Shown: positions 30,796 to 39,774, counted from the first letter of the stretch. The stretch: DNA of 64,000 nucleotides from an uncultured Gemmatimonadota bacterium (GCA_902826615.1 CADEFN010000011.1:19333-83332); one strand, 5' to 3'. The notes: a model not told the origin generated them from the sequence alone. A program made the numbers and translations.

Positions 30796-30917
30796 CGCCT
30801 GAGCAGGCCGAGCGGCTGAAGCAGGAGTACGCCAAGCGGTTGGCGCTGGCGTACCTTCAGGACTGGGAGTTGCGCTGGCTCGGGCGGGTGTTTACCACCG
30901 AGGAGCCGCATCGCTGA
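30792..30917 (+). CDS. very small helical protein, 41 aa
   Basis: ATG at 30792 overlaps the previous stop (ATGA). The sequence MTPEQAERLKQEYAKRLALA reads as a stable amphipathic helix. Accepted because of coupling and codon bias. Confidence 0.6.
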   Translation: MTPEQAERLKQEYAKRLALAYLQDWELRWLGRVFTTEEPHR

Positions 30918-31009
30918 CCGCGCGGTATGCTCCCGCGTCAGGTGGCGACTGTCGGTCGTCTCATGGCCCACGGTCGTCACCTCTCTCCCCCCATGGAAGG
31001 CACGCACGG

Positions 31010-32002
31010 ATGCGTAACGAACTGCACGGCAACGTCCTCATCACGGGCGGGGCGGGCTTCATCGGGCGCGCGCTCTTGCGCCGCGCCCAGCAGGAGGAAT
31101 GGCAGGCCGACTTCACGGTGCTCTCCCGCGACGACGCCAAGCATGCCGCCCTCCAGCGCCGGTTCCCTGAGGTGCGGTGCGTGCTGGGGGACGTGGCGGG
31201 GCTCGACTTCGACGCGATGACGCGCCTCTTCACCGGGTTCGATGTCGTCATCCACGCCGCCGCCTCCAAGTACGTGGACCGCGCCGAGACGGCGCCCGCC
31301 GACACAGTGCGGACCAACATCGACGGCTCCGCGCGCGTCCTCAACGCGGCACTGTCCGCCCGGGTGGAGCGGCTGGTCGCGCTCTCCACCGACAAGGCGT
31401 GCGCCCCCACCTCCACCTACGGGCTCACGAAGGCCGTCATGGAGCGCCTGTACCAAGGCGCGCCCGCTGGCATCACGGGCGTCACGGTGGTGCGCTACGG
31501 GAACGTGGTGGGCTCCACGGGGAGCGTGCTCCCGATGTTTATGCAGTTCGCCGCGCAGGGCATGCCGATCATGCTCACCGACCCGTTGATGACGCGCTTC
31601 TGGATGAGCGCCGACGAGGCGATCGACGCCATCCTCTTCGCCGTGCTGGACGCCTCCCACGGCGAACTGGTCGTGCCGCGCATGAAGGCGCTGGACATGG
31701 CGAACGTCGTGCGCATGGCGCTCGGGTACGACGACATGGGGGCGCTGCCCGATCAGGACCTGCCGCTTCCCGAGCGGCGCGTCGTGGTGCGCGGTCCTCG
31801 TCCCGGGGAGAAGCGTCACGAGGCGCTGGTCCACGAGTACGAAGCGCTCCGCACCGTGCACCGCGACGCCTACATGGTGCTCGCCCCTCCCGGCTCCGCC
31901 CCGTCGTCCGAGCCCTACACGGTGGTGAGCAACGACCCGCCGGGCGGCTGGATGGGGCTGGCCGAGATGCGCCTGATCGTCGAGGACGCTGCGACCATCT
32001 GA
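31010..32002 (+). CDS. extended SDR nucleotide-sugar epimerase/dehydratase (CapD/PseB-like), 330 aa
   Basis: NAD(P)-binding ITGGAGFIG at residues 11-19, STDKACAPTSTYGLTK at 126-141 with the catalytic Tyr137 and Lys141, and GNVVGSTGSVLPMF are the hallmarks of UDP-GlcNAc 4,6-dehydratase / epimerase enzymes that make activated deoxy-amino sugars. These act in the cytosol on UDP-sugars for glycan or protein glycosylation. It opens the glycan island and overlaps the next gene by one codon junction (TGATG). Exact sugar unknown. Confidence 0.9.
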   Translation: MRNELHGNVLITGGAGFIGRALLRRAQQEEWQADFTVLSRDDAKHAALQRRFPEVRCVLGDVAGLDFDAMTRLFTGFDVVIHAAASKYVDRAETAPADTVRTNIDGSARVLNAALSARVERLVALSTDKACAPTSTYGLTKAVMERLYQGAPAGITGVTVVRYGNVVGSTGSVLPMFMQFAAQGMPIMLTDPLMTRFWMSADEAIDAILFAVLDASHGELVVPRMKALDMANVVRMALGYDDMGALPDQDLPLPERRVVVRGPRPGEKRHEALVHEYEALRTVHRDAYMVLAPPGSAPSSEPYTVVSNDPPGGWMGLAEMRLIVEDAATI

Positions 32003-32712
32003 TGGACTACCCACCGGTCGCGATCATGCTCTTCACCTACCGGCGCTTCTCCACCGCGGTGCGGACGCTCGGAGCGCTCCGCGAGAACCTGCGCTACTCG
32101 GGACCGCTCCACGTCCATATCGCCGACGACGGCTCCCCGCCCCTGCTGGATGGCACCCCGCACGGGGAAGCCCTCATGCTGGAGGCGGCCAAGTGGGCCG
32201 CGAGCGTGTCCCGCACGGACAGTGAGCAGCACGGCTACGGCGCCTCCTACAACCGGGCCACGCAGGTCACGCACGAGATCGCGGAGATCCTGCTGCCGCT
32301 GGAGGACGACTGGGAGCTACAGCGCCCTCTCCACCTCGACCCGCTCGTCGAGACGCTGCTGGGCAAGTACGAGGTCGCCTGTATCCGCATGGGCTACGTG
32401 GGGTACACGCAGGAGCTACGGGGCCGCTTCATCCCCACCCCGGCGGGGCAGATGCTGCTCTTCGACCCCCTCAGCCCGGAGCCGCACGTGTTCGCCGGGC
32501 ACGCCCGTCTGGAGACGCGGCAGTTCGAGCGGTCCGTCGGCGCGTGGCCGGAGATGGTGCCCGCGGGTGCCACCGAGTTCGAGGTGTCGCACCGGGAGGC
32601 CGCGCGCCGCGGGGTGGCGTGGCCGCTCGACGTGATCAAGCCCTCCGAGTGGTTATTCGCCCACATCGGAGCGGAGGCGTACAACACGCACCAGCCGGGC
32701 AGTGAGTCGTAA
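32002..32712 (+). CDS. GT-A (family 2-like) glycosyltransferase, 236 aa
   Basis: ATG at 32002 overlaps the epimerase stop. The N-terminal VAIMLFTYRRF and LHVHIADDGSPP give the nucleotide-binding fold, and LPLEDDWEL near residue 97 supplies the acidic metal-binding motif (here EDD). Members transfer a sugar from a nucleotide-sugar donor. It is short for the family and may act only on a small acceptor. Donor and acceptor unknown. Confidence 0.78.
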   Translation: MDYPPVAIMLFTYRRFSTAVRTLGALRENLRYSGPLHVHIADDGSPPLLDGTPHGEALMLEAAKWAASVSRTDSEQHGYGASYNRATQVTHEIAEILLPLEDDWELQRPLHLDPLVETLLGKYEVACIRMGYVGYTQELRGRFIPTPAGQMLLFDPLSPEPHVFAGHARLETRQFERSVGAWPEMVPAGATEFEVSHREAARRGVAWPLDVIKPSEWLFAHIGAEAYNTHQPGSES

Positions 32713-32893
32713 GGGCCGCCCCCCGGCGGGGGCGATGCGGCACATGATCGTGCCACACGAGACGCCCGACGGTGTGCGGTTTGCTCCCAAGTGCGACCCC
32801 GCCATGTCGCTCAACCCAGTGGATGTGCAGGAGAACAGCAAGCGCGCGCAGGCGTGCTGGAAGTGCGGGAAGCGTGATGAACGAGTGGGATGA
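32702..32893 (+). CDS. small zinc protein, 63 aa
   Basis: GTG at 32702 overlaps the previous gene by 11 bases. It is basic at the N-terminus (MSRKGRPPAGAMRH), with one Cys near residue 31 and CWKCGKR near the end, a probable zinc site. Sandwiched between glycan genes; role unknown. Confidence 0.7.
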   Translation: MSRKGRPPAGAMRHMIVPHETPDGVRFAPKCDPAMSLNPVDVQENSKRAQACWKCGKRDERVG

Positions 32894-33500
32894 GCGATCG
32901 TTCGACTGGCCGGGCCTGATCGGCAGGCGCCCGCTCGTCGTCGAGGTCGGTGGGTTCGAGGGCCGCTGGGTGCTGGAGATGGCGGAGCGCTACCCGGGCG
33001 AGTACCACATCTTCGAGCCGCAGGACTGGGCGAACGGGCGGATCGAGCGCCGCATGGGCGCGGCGCTCCGCTCCGGCTCCGACATGCACGTCCACCCCTA
33101 CGCGCTCGGCGTGGCCCACGGGCAGTTCCAGATGGCCGGGTGGGGGACGGACGCTAACTCGTTCCTGAAGAACGAGGCGTTCTTCGAGCGCTGGCCGGAG
33201 GAGCAGCGCAACGCGCGCCACATGGCGATGATGCGCCGCGTGGAGGACGACTGGCCGCAGGTGTTCGGGGACCGGCAGGTTGACGTGCTCTGCATGAACA
33301 TCGAGGGCTACGAGTTCGTGCTGCTCCCCGAGATGGCGCGGTGCGGCATCCTCCCCCGCATCGACCACCTCATGGTTCAGTTCCACGACGGGTACGACGT
33401 GCCGATCGACGAGGCCGGGGTGCGCGCCATCCTTGCCGAGACGCACGACATCCTCTGGGACTACGGGTCCACGCTGGCATGCTGGGAGAGGCGCGCCTGA
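32877..33500 (+). CDS. FkbM-family methyltransferase, copy 1, 207 aa
   Basis: ATG at 32877 lies inside the previous gene. VVEVGGFEGRWVLEMAERYP is motif I of a Rossmann SAM-dependent methyltransferase, and IFEPQ gives the acidic residue for the ribose. The late VDVLCMNIEGYEFVLLPEM fits the FkbM family, which methylates hydroxyls of sugars and other small groups. The arrangement next to glycosyltransferases suggests O-methylation of a transferred sugar. Confidence 0.85.
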   Translation: MNEWDERSFDWPGLIGRRPLVVEVGGFEGRWVLEMAERYPGEYHIFEPQDWANGRIERRMGAALRSGSDMHVHPYALGVAHGQFQMAGWGTDANSFLKNEAFFERWPEEQRNARHMAMMRRVEDDWPQVFGDRQVDVLCMNIEGYEFVLLPEMARCGILPRIDHLMVQFHDGYDVPIDEAGVRAILAETHDILWDYGSTLACWERRA

Positions 33501-34201
33501 TGCTCGACGTGACGGCGCTTGCCGATCCCCACTGCCCGGAGGACCTGCGCGTGCTCGCCGCGGAGTGGCCGCTGGGCTTCCTCTTCAACCTGCCCCCCGG
33601 GGCGAACATCGTGGTCGCCGGGGCGCACGAGGGGAAGGTGATGGACCTGCTGGCCCGCCTCTACCCCGACTACTGGATACTCGCGGGGTTTGAGCCGCAG
33701 GTGGACGCGCTGGTGCGGGCTTCGGCGCGGCTTCAAGTCCTCAGGGCGGTGGGAGTGGGCCAGACCGACCGCGGTATCCGCCTGTTCCCCTACGCGCTGG
33801 GGGTCCACGACGGCGAGTTCACGATGCACGACTGGGGGACCCGCGAAGCCTCATTCGTTACGCACCGGAGCGGCGAGGCGCGCTCCAGCGGGGCTGTCGC
33901 GACGGGACGCATGCGCGCCTTTGAACACGCCATGGTGGATGCTGGGATGAACGCCCCCGGGATCCGCTGGATCGATCTGCTTCTGCTCAACATCGAGGGG
34001 TTCGAGTTCACCCTGCTCGACCATCTGCTGAAGATGGACTGGTTCTCCTCTGGCGTGATCCGGCGGCTCGCCATGCAGGTTCACTTCGGGATGGAGGGGG
34101 AGGAGTTGTACGCCCCCTCCATCGAGCGGCTGGAGCGCACGCACAAGCGGGTGTTCGATGAGCTTCCCCAGTGGGGCTACTGGCAATGGAGCGGCGCATG
34201 A
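33500..34201 (+). CDS. FkbM-family methyltransferase, copy 2, 233 aa
   Basis: ATG at 33500 overlaps the previous stop (TGATG). It shares with copy 1 the same motif order: NIVVAGAHEGKVMDLLARLYP, then FEPQ, then RLFPYALGVHDGEFTMHDWG and LLLLNIEGFEFTLLDHL. This is a diverged tandem duplicate. Two methyltransferases imply two positions or two sugars modified. Confidence 0.83.
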   Translation: MLDVTALADPHCPEDLRVLAAEWPLGFLFNLPPGANIVVAGAHEGKVMDLLARLYPDYWILAGFEPQVDALVRASARLQVLRAVGVGQTDRGIRLFPYALGVHDGEFTMHDWGTREASFVTHRSGEARSSGAVATGRMRAFEHAMVDAGMNAPGIRWIDLLLLNIEGFEFTLLDHLLKMDWFSSGVIRRLAMQVHFGMEGEELYAPSIERLERTHKRVFDELPQWGYWQWSGA

Positions 34202-37200
34202 AGGTCCACATCTACCCCCCGCTGCCGGACGGCCCGGACCTCGGCGACGGCGGCATCCGGCAGGTGATTCGCGCGCAGTACGCGTGGCTGCCCGCCTACG
34301 GCTGGGAGATCGTGAAGGACCCGGCGGAGGCGGACGTGATCGCCTCGCACATCGCCACGCCCCCCGCGTACCTGAACCTCTATGGCTCCACCAAGCCGTT
34401 CGTCGTCCACAATCACGGCGTCTACTGGACGCCCGACTACGACTGGCAGGGCTGGGCGTACGACGCCAACGCGCAGGTGCTCGAAAACCTGCGCACCGCT
34501 GACCTCACCACCGCCGTCTCGGAATGGACCGCGCAGGCCCTCCGGCGCCACTCGAACCGTGACATCCGCGTCGTCCACCACGGCGTCGATCTGGAGGAGT
34601 GGACCCCGCCGGAGTCCCCGGGCAGCTACGTGCTCTGGAACAAGACGCGGGTGGACCCGATCTGCGACCCCTCCCCCGTGGCGGCGCTCGCGCAACTGCT
34701 CCCCTTCCTCCCCGTCATGACCACGTTCCTCCCCGACGGGATCGCTCCGCCGCGGAACGTCACGGTGACGGGACGCCTCCCCTTCGAGGAGGGGAAGGCG
34801 GTCGTGCGGCAGGCGGGCGTCTACCTCTGCACGACGCGCGAGACGTTCGGGATCGGCACGCTGGAAGCGCTCGCCTGTGGCGTGCCGGTCGTCGGCTACG
34901 CGTGGGGCGGGCAGCGCGAGATCGTGCGCCACGGGGTGGACGGGTGGCTGGTGCCCCCGGGTGACATCGCGGGGCTCGCCGAGGGGGTGCGCTGGGCGCT
35001 GGAGACGCCGGAGGCACGGATCCGCGCGCGCGAGCGCGCCGAGCAGTTCCCCGTCGCGGAGTCGATCGCCAAGTACGCCGAGATCTATCAGGAGGTGGTG
35101 GACCGCTTCGCGGAGCGCCGCGCTGCCCCGCGCACCTCGATCGTCGTCACCGCGTACAAGCTGGAGCGCTACCTAGAGGACACGCTGAACTCGGTGCTCG
35201 CGCAGGAGGACCGCGACTGGGAGTGCATCGTCGTCGACGACGCCTCCCCGGACGCCTGTGGCGAGATCGCCGAGCGCTATGCGGCGCGCGATGAGCGCTT
35301 CCGGGTGATCCACAACCGCCTCAATCAGTACCTCGCGGGCGCCCGCAATACGGGCATCGAGGCCGCCCGGGGCCGCTACATCCTCCCCCTCGACGGGGAC
35401 GACATGCTCACCCCCAACGCTGTCTCCACGCTGGCGGGCATGCTCGATCGCTACCGGGGCATCCACATCGCCTACGGGAACGTCCGGTTCGTCAACGAGG
35501 ACGGCAAGACGCTCACCCGCTACGGGGGGCACGAGCCCGGCCACTCCGGGTGGCCCGTCGAGTTCCGGCTGGACTGGATGCTGGAGGGCGTCAACGGGAG
35601 CTACTTCAAGGGCCAGCACGGCGGGCAGCCCATGCCCTACTGCTCGATGTTCCGGCGGGAGGCGTGGGCGCTGACCGGCGGGTACCGCACGCGCGCGCGG
35701 TCCTCGGAGGACTGCGACATGTGGCTGCGCACCACCTCCTACGGGTTCCGCGCCGAGATGGTCACGCAGGCGGACACGCTGGTGTACCGCAACCGCGAGG
35801 GCTCCATGTCGCGCGATGTCGGCTGGGAAGAGCACCGCCCGTGGTACCCGTGGGTGCGGGACCATGCCGCGCTCCCCGCCGCCGCCTATCGGGGCCTCGT
35901 CAAGCCCGACCAGATCCCGCTCCCGGCGCTCGACCCCGAGATCGCCGTCGTCATCCCCGTCGGCCCGGAGCACGGGCGCTGGGTGGTCGATGCCGTCGAC
36001 TCGGTGGACGCCCAGACGTTCCGGCTCTGGGAGTGCATCGTGGTGAACGACTCCGGCGCGCCCCTCCCCCGGCTCCCCCAGTGGGTGCGGGTGATCGAGC
36101 GGCCCTGCGAGCACTGCGCGGGCAAGGGGGAATGGGAGCGGCGGGACGAGTCCGGCGAGGTGACGCACGGCGGCGCCTGCGCGGAGTGCGGCGGGTCCGG
36201 GCTGGGCCGCTTCGGCGGCACGGCGGCGGCGCGCAACGCAGGGATCCGGGCGGCGCTCGCCCCCCTCTTCCTCCCCCTCGACGCCGATGACTACCTCCAG
36301 CCGGACGCGCTCACCGTCATGCTCCACGCGCACCGCGCGGACCCGCGCGCGCCCATCGTGTACTCGGACTTCTGGGACGAGAAGCAGCCCGGTGAGCGCG
36401 AGATCTACGAGACGGAGGACTACGACCCCCGCCACCTGATCAACCGGGGGATCCCGTGGATCGTGACCTCCCTGACGCCCGTGGCATACTGGCGCGAGGT
36501 GGGAGGATTCCCGGAGGACGTGCCGTGGGAGGACTGGGCATTCGCCCTGCTCTGCGCGTCCCGTGGCTACTGCCACCGGCGCGTCGCGGCTCCCCTCGTC
36601 CTGTACCGCAAGTGGACGGGGCGGCGCCGGGAACAGAACCTCGCGGAGAAGCAGGAGAACGCGCTGCGCTTCCGCGACTGGCAGGTCCAGCACGTAGAGA
36701 CGGTTGGAGGCGAACTGATGGCATGCGGTAGCTGCCCCGCGGGGCGATCGACCACGATGATGGTGGGGCCGATGGGCGGGCGCTCGATGGCCCCCGCGGT
36801 CACCCAGCCGGACGGGCTGGTGCTCGTCGAGTACATCGGCAACAAGGCGGGGGCGGTCGAGTACAAGTCGTCCGTCTCGGGCCAGAACCCCTACCGGTTC
36901 TCGGCCACGCAGCGCCGCAAGGGTGTGCGCCCAGAGGACGTGGAGTTCTTCGCGCTCAACCGCGAGTTCCGCGTCGTCCCCACGGAGGAGATCGGGATCC
37001 CCTCCACCGCCGTGCAGCGCGGGCTCTCCGACCCGATCGTCGCCTCCGGCCCGCCGCGCCCGGAGGCGGGACGCGCGCAGGGTGAGTCGGGCCTGCCCCG
37101 GCTGGCGCCGCCGCCCGCCCCGGAGCGCGAGGAGCGGGAGCCGGTCGGCGCCGCCGTCGCCGTGATGGAGCGCCCGGACCTCCCGGCCAACGACCTGACC

Positions 37201-37395
37201 CGCGCGGTCGCCGAGTTGGAGGGCGCGCCGCAGGAGAACCCGGAGATCCGCTCGCTTCGGCGGAACAACACGCGCCCCCAGTTGGATGACATGGCGCGTG
37301 AACTGGGGCACCCTGACCCCTCCCAGTTCGCAAACGCGCACGATGTCGCGGCTTTCGTCGTCGCGATGCGTGCAAACGTCGCGGGCTCGCAGTAG
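34198..37395 (+). CDS. triple glycosyltransferase fused to virion-like C-terminal domain, 1065 aa
   Basis: ATG at 34198 overlaps the previous stop (ATGA). Residues 1-310 are a GT-B (GT4-like) domain (VVHHGVD at 125-131, RETFGIGTLEALACGVPVV at 214-232). Residues 313-570 are a GT-A domain (VVDDAS 345-350, DGDD 399-402). Residues 582-830 are a second GT-A domain (DADD 695-698) interrupted by a DnaJ-type zinc loop, CEHCAGKG and CAECGGSG (637-668). From 841 (MACGSCPAGR) a different domain begins that resembles small phage virion proteins (VLVEYIGNKAGAVEYKSSVSG, YRFS, DVEFFALNREFRVV). An internal ATG at 36718 has GGAGG 7 bases upstream and may start this domain alone. Confidence 0.88.
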   Translation: MKVHIYPPLPDGPDLGDGGIRQVIRAQYAWLPAYGWEIVKDPAEADVIASHIATPPAYLNLYGSTKPFVVHNHGVYWTPDYDWQGWAYDANAQVLENLRTADLTTAVSEWTAQALRRHSNRDIRVVHHGVDLEEWTPPESPGSYVLWNKTRVDPICDPSPVAALAQLLPFLPVMTTFLPDGIAPPRNVTVTGRLPFEEGKAVVRQAGVYLCTTRETFGIGTLEALACGVPVVGYAWGGQREIVRHGVDGWLVPPGDIAGLAEGVRWALETPEARIRARERAEQFPVAESIAKYAEIYQEVVDRFAERRAAPRTSIVVTAYKLERYLEDTLNSVLAQEDRDWECIVVDDASPDACGEIAERYAARDERFRVIHNRLNQYLAGARNTGIEAARGRYILPLDGDDMLTPNAVSTLAGMLDRYRGIHIAYGNVRFVNEDGKTLTRYGGHEPGHSGWPVEFRLDWMLEGVNGSYFKGQHGGQPMPYCSMFRREAWALTGGYRTRARSSEDCDMWLRTTSYGFRAEMVTQADTLVYRNREGSMSRDVGWEEHRPWYPWVRDHAALPAAAYRGLVKPDQIPLPALDPEIAVVIPVGPEHGRWVVDAVDSVDAQTFRLWECIVVNDSGAPLPRLPQWVRVIERPCEHCAGKGEWERRDESGEVTHGGACAECGGSGLGRFGGTAAARNAGIRAALAPLFLPLDADDYLQPDALTVMLHAHRADPRAPIVYSDFWDEKQPGEREIYETEDYDPRHLINRGIPWIVTSLTPVAYWREVGGFPEDVPWEDWAFALLCASRGYCHRRVAAPLVLYRKWTGRRREQNLAEKQENALRFRDWQVQHVETVGGELMACGSCPAGRSTTMMVGPMGGRSMAPAVTQPDGLVLVEYIGNKAGAVEYKSSVSGQNPYRFSATQRRKGVRPEDVEFFALNREFRVVPTEEIGIPSTAVQRGLSDPIVASGPPRPEAGRAQGESGLPRLAPPPAPEREEREPVGAAVAVMERPDLPANDLTRAVAELEGAPQENPEIRSLRRNNTRPQLDDMARELGHPDPSQFANAHDVAAFVVAMRANVAGSQ

Positions 37396-37402
37396 TCTCC
37401 CC

Positions 37403-37459
37403 GCCACCGCCGCCGAACAGCATTAGCACCGCGGGCGGCGGCGGTGGCACCCGGGGGAG
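37403..37459 (+). promoter_or_regulatory. large hairpin that can hide the next ribosome site
   Basis: GCCACCGCCGCCG (37403-37415) pairs with CGGCGGCGGTGGC (37436-37448), and the outer TCTCCCC (37396-37402) pairs with GGGGAGA just before GTG 37463. TAGTCT at 37393-37398 resembles the -10 used elsewhere but has no good -35. The structure could terminate or control translation of the next gene. Confidence 0.5.
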
Positions 37460-37462
37460 ATC

Positions 37463-37762
37463 GTGACGCTTTCCGACATCATCCTGATCGGCCTCGGCGC
37501 GTGGCGACTGGCCTCCCTGCTCGTGCAGGAGGACGGCCCGTGGGACGTGTTCGTACGCGTCCGTGACTGGACGGGCATGCCCCTCGGGACCGGGTTCTTC
37601 GCCAAGCTGCTCGGCTGCATCTGGTGCACGTCCGTCTGGACGGGGACGGCACTCTACGGCGTCTGGCTGCTCGTCCCCGTGCTGTCCTACCTGCCCGCCA
37701 TCTGGGCCGTCGCGCTGATCGTCGATCGCTGGATGCTGGGCTGGGGGACGCCCCCGGAATGA
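37463..37762 (+). CDS. DUF1360-like membrane protein, 99 aa
   Basis: GTG at 37463 follows GGGGGAGA. Segments RLASLLVQEDGPWDVFVRVRD and FFAKLLGCIWCTSVWTG match the small phage/Bacillus DUF1360 family, whose CxWC motif is conserved. One or two hydrophobic helices occupy the second half (LYGVWLLVPVLSYLPAIWAVALI). Function unknown. Confidence 0.82.
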   Translation: MTLSDIILIGLGAWRLASLLVQEDGPWDVFVRVRDWTGMPLGTGFFAKLLGCIWCTSVWTGTALYGVWLLVPVLSYLPAIWAVALIVDRWMLGWGTPPE

Positions 37763-37938
37763 TCCCTCTACTGACACTCCCGGAGGTAGCCGCGGAATGC
37801 GGCGTGACGGTTGACACGGTGAGGAACTGGCATCGAGCCGGGCGTATCACGCTGGTACGCCTCCCCGGCGGTTCCCTGCGTATGACCCGCGAGGAACTAG
37901 ACCGCATCACCTCCTCGCAGGTGAAGCCTGAGTCCTAG
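37759..37938 (+). CDS. MerR/excisionase-type HTH protein, 59 aa
   Basis: ATG at 37759 overlaps the previous stop. LTLPEVAAECGVTVDTVRNW is a helix-turn-helix, and the wing (AGRITLVRLPGGSLRMTREELDR) matches the small DNA-binding modules of Xis/MerR type. It may control excision or transcription. No integrase is visible in the window. Confidence 0.83.
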   Translation: MIPLLTLPEVAAECGVTVDTVRNWHRAGRITLVRLPGGSLRMTREELDRITSSQVKPES

Positions 37939-37986
37939 CGCCCGGGCGGGTACGATGCTCTCGCGAGCACTCGCGGGAGGCGCCCC

Positions 37987-39216
37987 ATGAAGTCCGAAAC
38001 CGTCACCAAGCTCTCCATCCCCCACTGGGCGCGACTGCTGGGCATCAACCCCCTGCACGTCATGGGCGTGCAGGTCGAGGAGATCCAGCAGGGCACGTGC
38101 GATGTCTCGTGGTTCCAGTACGGCTGGCAAAACGCCTCCGCCGTCTCCCGCGAGGAGCTTGCCGTGAAGATCCGGCAGGCGGAGGACGAGATCGAGCACT
38201 ACCTGCGCGCGCGCCTGCTCCCCTCGTGGGAGGAGGACGAGGTAGCGATCGCCACTCCGCCCGCGCGGCCCGATACCGTCTGGCACTCCCCGTTCAACGC
38301 GCGCGGCTACTGGCAGTCCGTCGAGACGCAGTGGAAGCACCTGATCTCCGGGGGGCGGCGCGCCCAGACGCTGATCGACGACGCCGCTGCCGTCGTCTAC
38401 ACGGACTCGATCCCCAGCACCGCCTACTTCACGCCGCCGTCCGTGCTCTACAAGGACACGGCCACCGTCACCGTCACAGTCGCCGCGGGCACGGCGGCGA
38501 ACGAGATCGCCGTCTACTGCCCCGGGCGGGAGGGGGATGAGCGCTACCGGATCCGCCCCGTGTCCGTCTCGATCACGGGCACGACTGCGACCATCACGTT
38601 CCGGCGCGAGCTTGCGATCGACCCGGACATGCAGGAGGGGATCGGGACGGGCGCCAACTTCATGCGGCCCGTGGACGGCAGGAGCGCCGACCCGTTCCTC
38701 ACGACCGTGGACGTGTACCGCGTCTACAACGACGGCGCCACGCAGGCCGCTCTCCTCTGGCTCCCCCCGAACGGGGGCGCGCCGGGGGCGCTCGCCGAGC
38801 AGGCCGCCGCACTCACCGTCTCGGATGCCCGCATGGGGTTCGTGCAGTACCGCCCGGGCACGTGGGACGGGGACACGAGCGCCTTCGTGGCGACCTGCCG
38901 GTCGCTGGGCCGCCAGCCCGATGCCGTCCGCCTCTACTACCGCTCCGGGCTCCCCGCGGCGCCCAACGGCGAGATGAGCCACGAGTGGGCGCTGACGGTG
39001 GCGATCCTCGCCGCCGCCCGGCTGGACCGCCCCGTCTGCAACTGCGCCTCCGGGTTCGTCAACCGCTGGCAGCGCGACTACGCGGTGAGTGAGCCCAAGA
39101 CGAACCGGCGGCTCGATGAGCGCCTGCTGGGCAACCCGATCGGCACCCTCGCGGGCGAGATCTACGCGTGGGAGCGGGTGCTGCGCGCGAGCGCGCGCGT
39201 GGCGGTTTCGGCGTAA
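37987..39216 (+). CDS. head-tail connector or structural protein, 409 aa
   Basis: ATG at 37987 after GGGAGG. The N-terminal 100 residues look like a head-completion fold (SIPHWARLLGINPLHVMGVQ, EELAVKIRQAEDEIEHYL). The rest is beta-rich, with an Ile/Val/Thr-rich stretch (TVTVTVAAGTAANEIAVYCPG). Position between the capsid and tail tube genes supports a connector role, and the length suggests a fusion of connector and beta domains. Family not proven. Confidence 0.6.
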   Translation: MKSETVTKLSIPHWARLLGINPLHVMGVQVEEIQQGTCDVSWFQYGWQNASAVSREELAVKIRQAEDEIEHYLRARLLPSWEEDEVAIATPPARPDTVWHSPFNARGYWQSVETQWKHLISGGRRAQTLIDDAAAVVYTDSIPSTAYFTPPSVLYKDTATVTVTVAAGTAANEIAVYCPGREGDERYRIRPVSVSITGTTATITFRRELAIDPDMQEGIGTGANFMRPVDGRSADPFLTTVDVYRVYNDGATQAALLWLPPNGGAPGALAEQAAALTVSDARMGFVQYRPGTWDGDTSAFVATCRSLGRQPDAVRLYYRSGLPAAPNGEMSHEWALTVAILAAARLDRPVCNCASGFVNRWQRDYAVSEPKTNRRLDERLLGNPIGTLAGEIYAWERVLRASARVAVSA

Positions 39217-39251
39217 TCTGCACCCCACTCCCCATCACGGAAGGGCGAACG

Positions 39252-39767
39252 ATGATCGAGTGCGGGATCGCGGCGCACGAGGAAAAGTGGGCCGCCGAGC
39301 GGGAGGCGATGATCGAGCGGGGGTTGGAGGAGGAGCAGGCAGACGCCTTCGCCGCCACGTTCGACCGCCTGCTCCACGAGGCCGACGAGGCCGCCGCCCA
39401 CTTCCCCCCGCCGCCACCCCTGCCCATCGAGCCCATGCGCGCCCCCTCCCCCGTCGCGCAATCCGGGATGCGACGCGTCGTCTGGTCCGACATGCAGGGT
39501 CGCCGCTGGACCTCCCTCATCCCCGAGGCGTGGGACGAGGCCATGGCGGAGCAGGGGATCCCGGTCGGCCCCGTCTCGCTCGAAACGATGGGGCTGCCGC
39601 TCGCGTGGGAGGTCGCGCTGCACAACGCGCTGCACGATCGCAACCTGCTGACCTACCGCGACGTGCTCCAGCGCCCCGGGGATGTGGCGCAGGCGCTGCG
39701 CGCCGTGTGGAAGAGGGGCGCCACGGAGGTCATCGATATCTTCCGTGATGCTGCCACTACCGCGTAG
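39252..39767 (+). CDS. tail-module protein upstream of tail tube, 171 aa
   Basis: ATG at 39252 follows GGAAGGGCGAAC. Acidic N-terminal helix (AAHEEKWAAEREAMIERGLEE split over 10-35), a Pro tract (PPPPPLP), then a mixed fold. Position just before the tail tube protein suggests a tail terminator or connector subunit; no family was identified. Confidence 0.55.
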   Translation: MIECGIAAHEEKWAAEREAMIERGLEEEQADAFAATFDRLLHEADEAAAHFPPPPPLPIEPMRAPSPVAQSGMRRVVWSDMQGRRWTSLIPEAWDEAMAEQGIPVGPVSLETMGLPLAWEVALHNALHDRNLLTYRDVLQRPGDVAQALRAVWKRGATEVIDIFRDAATTA

Positions 39768-39774
39768 GCGCTTA

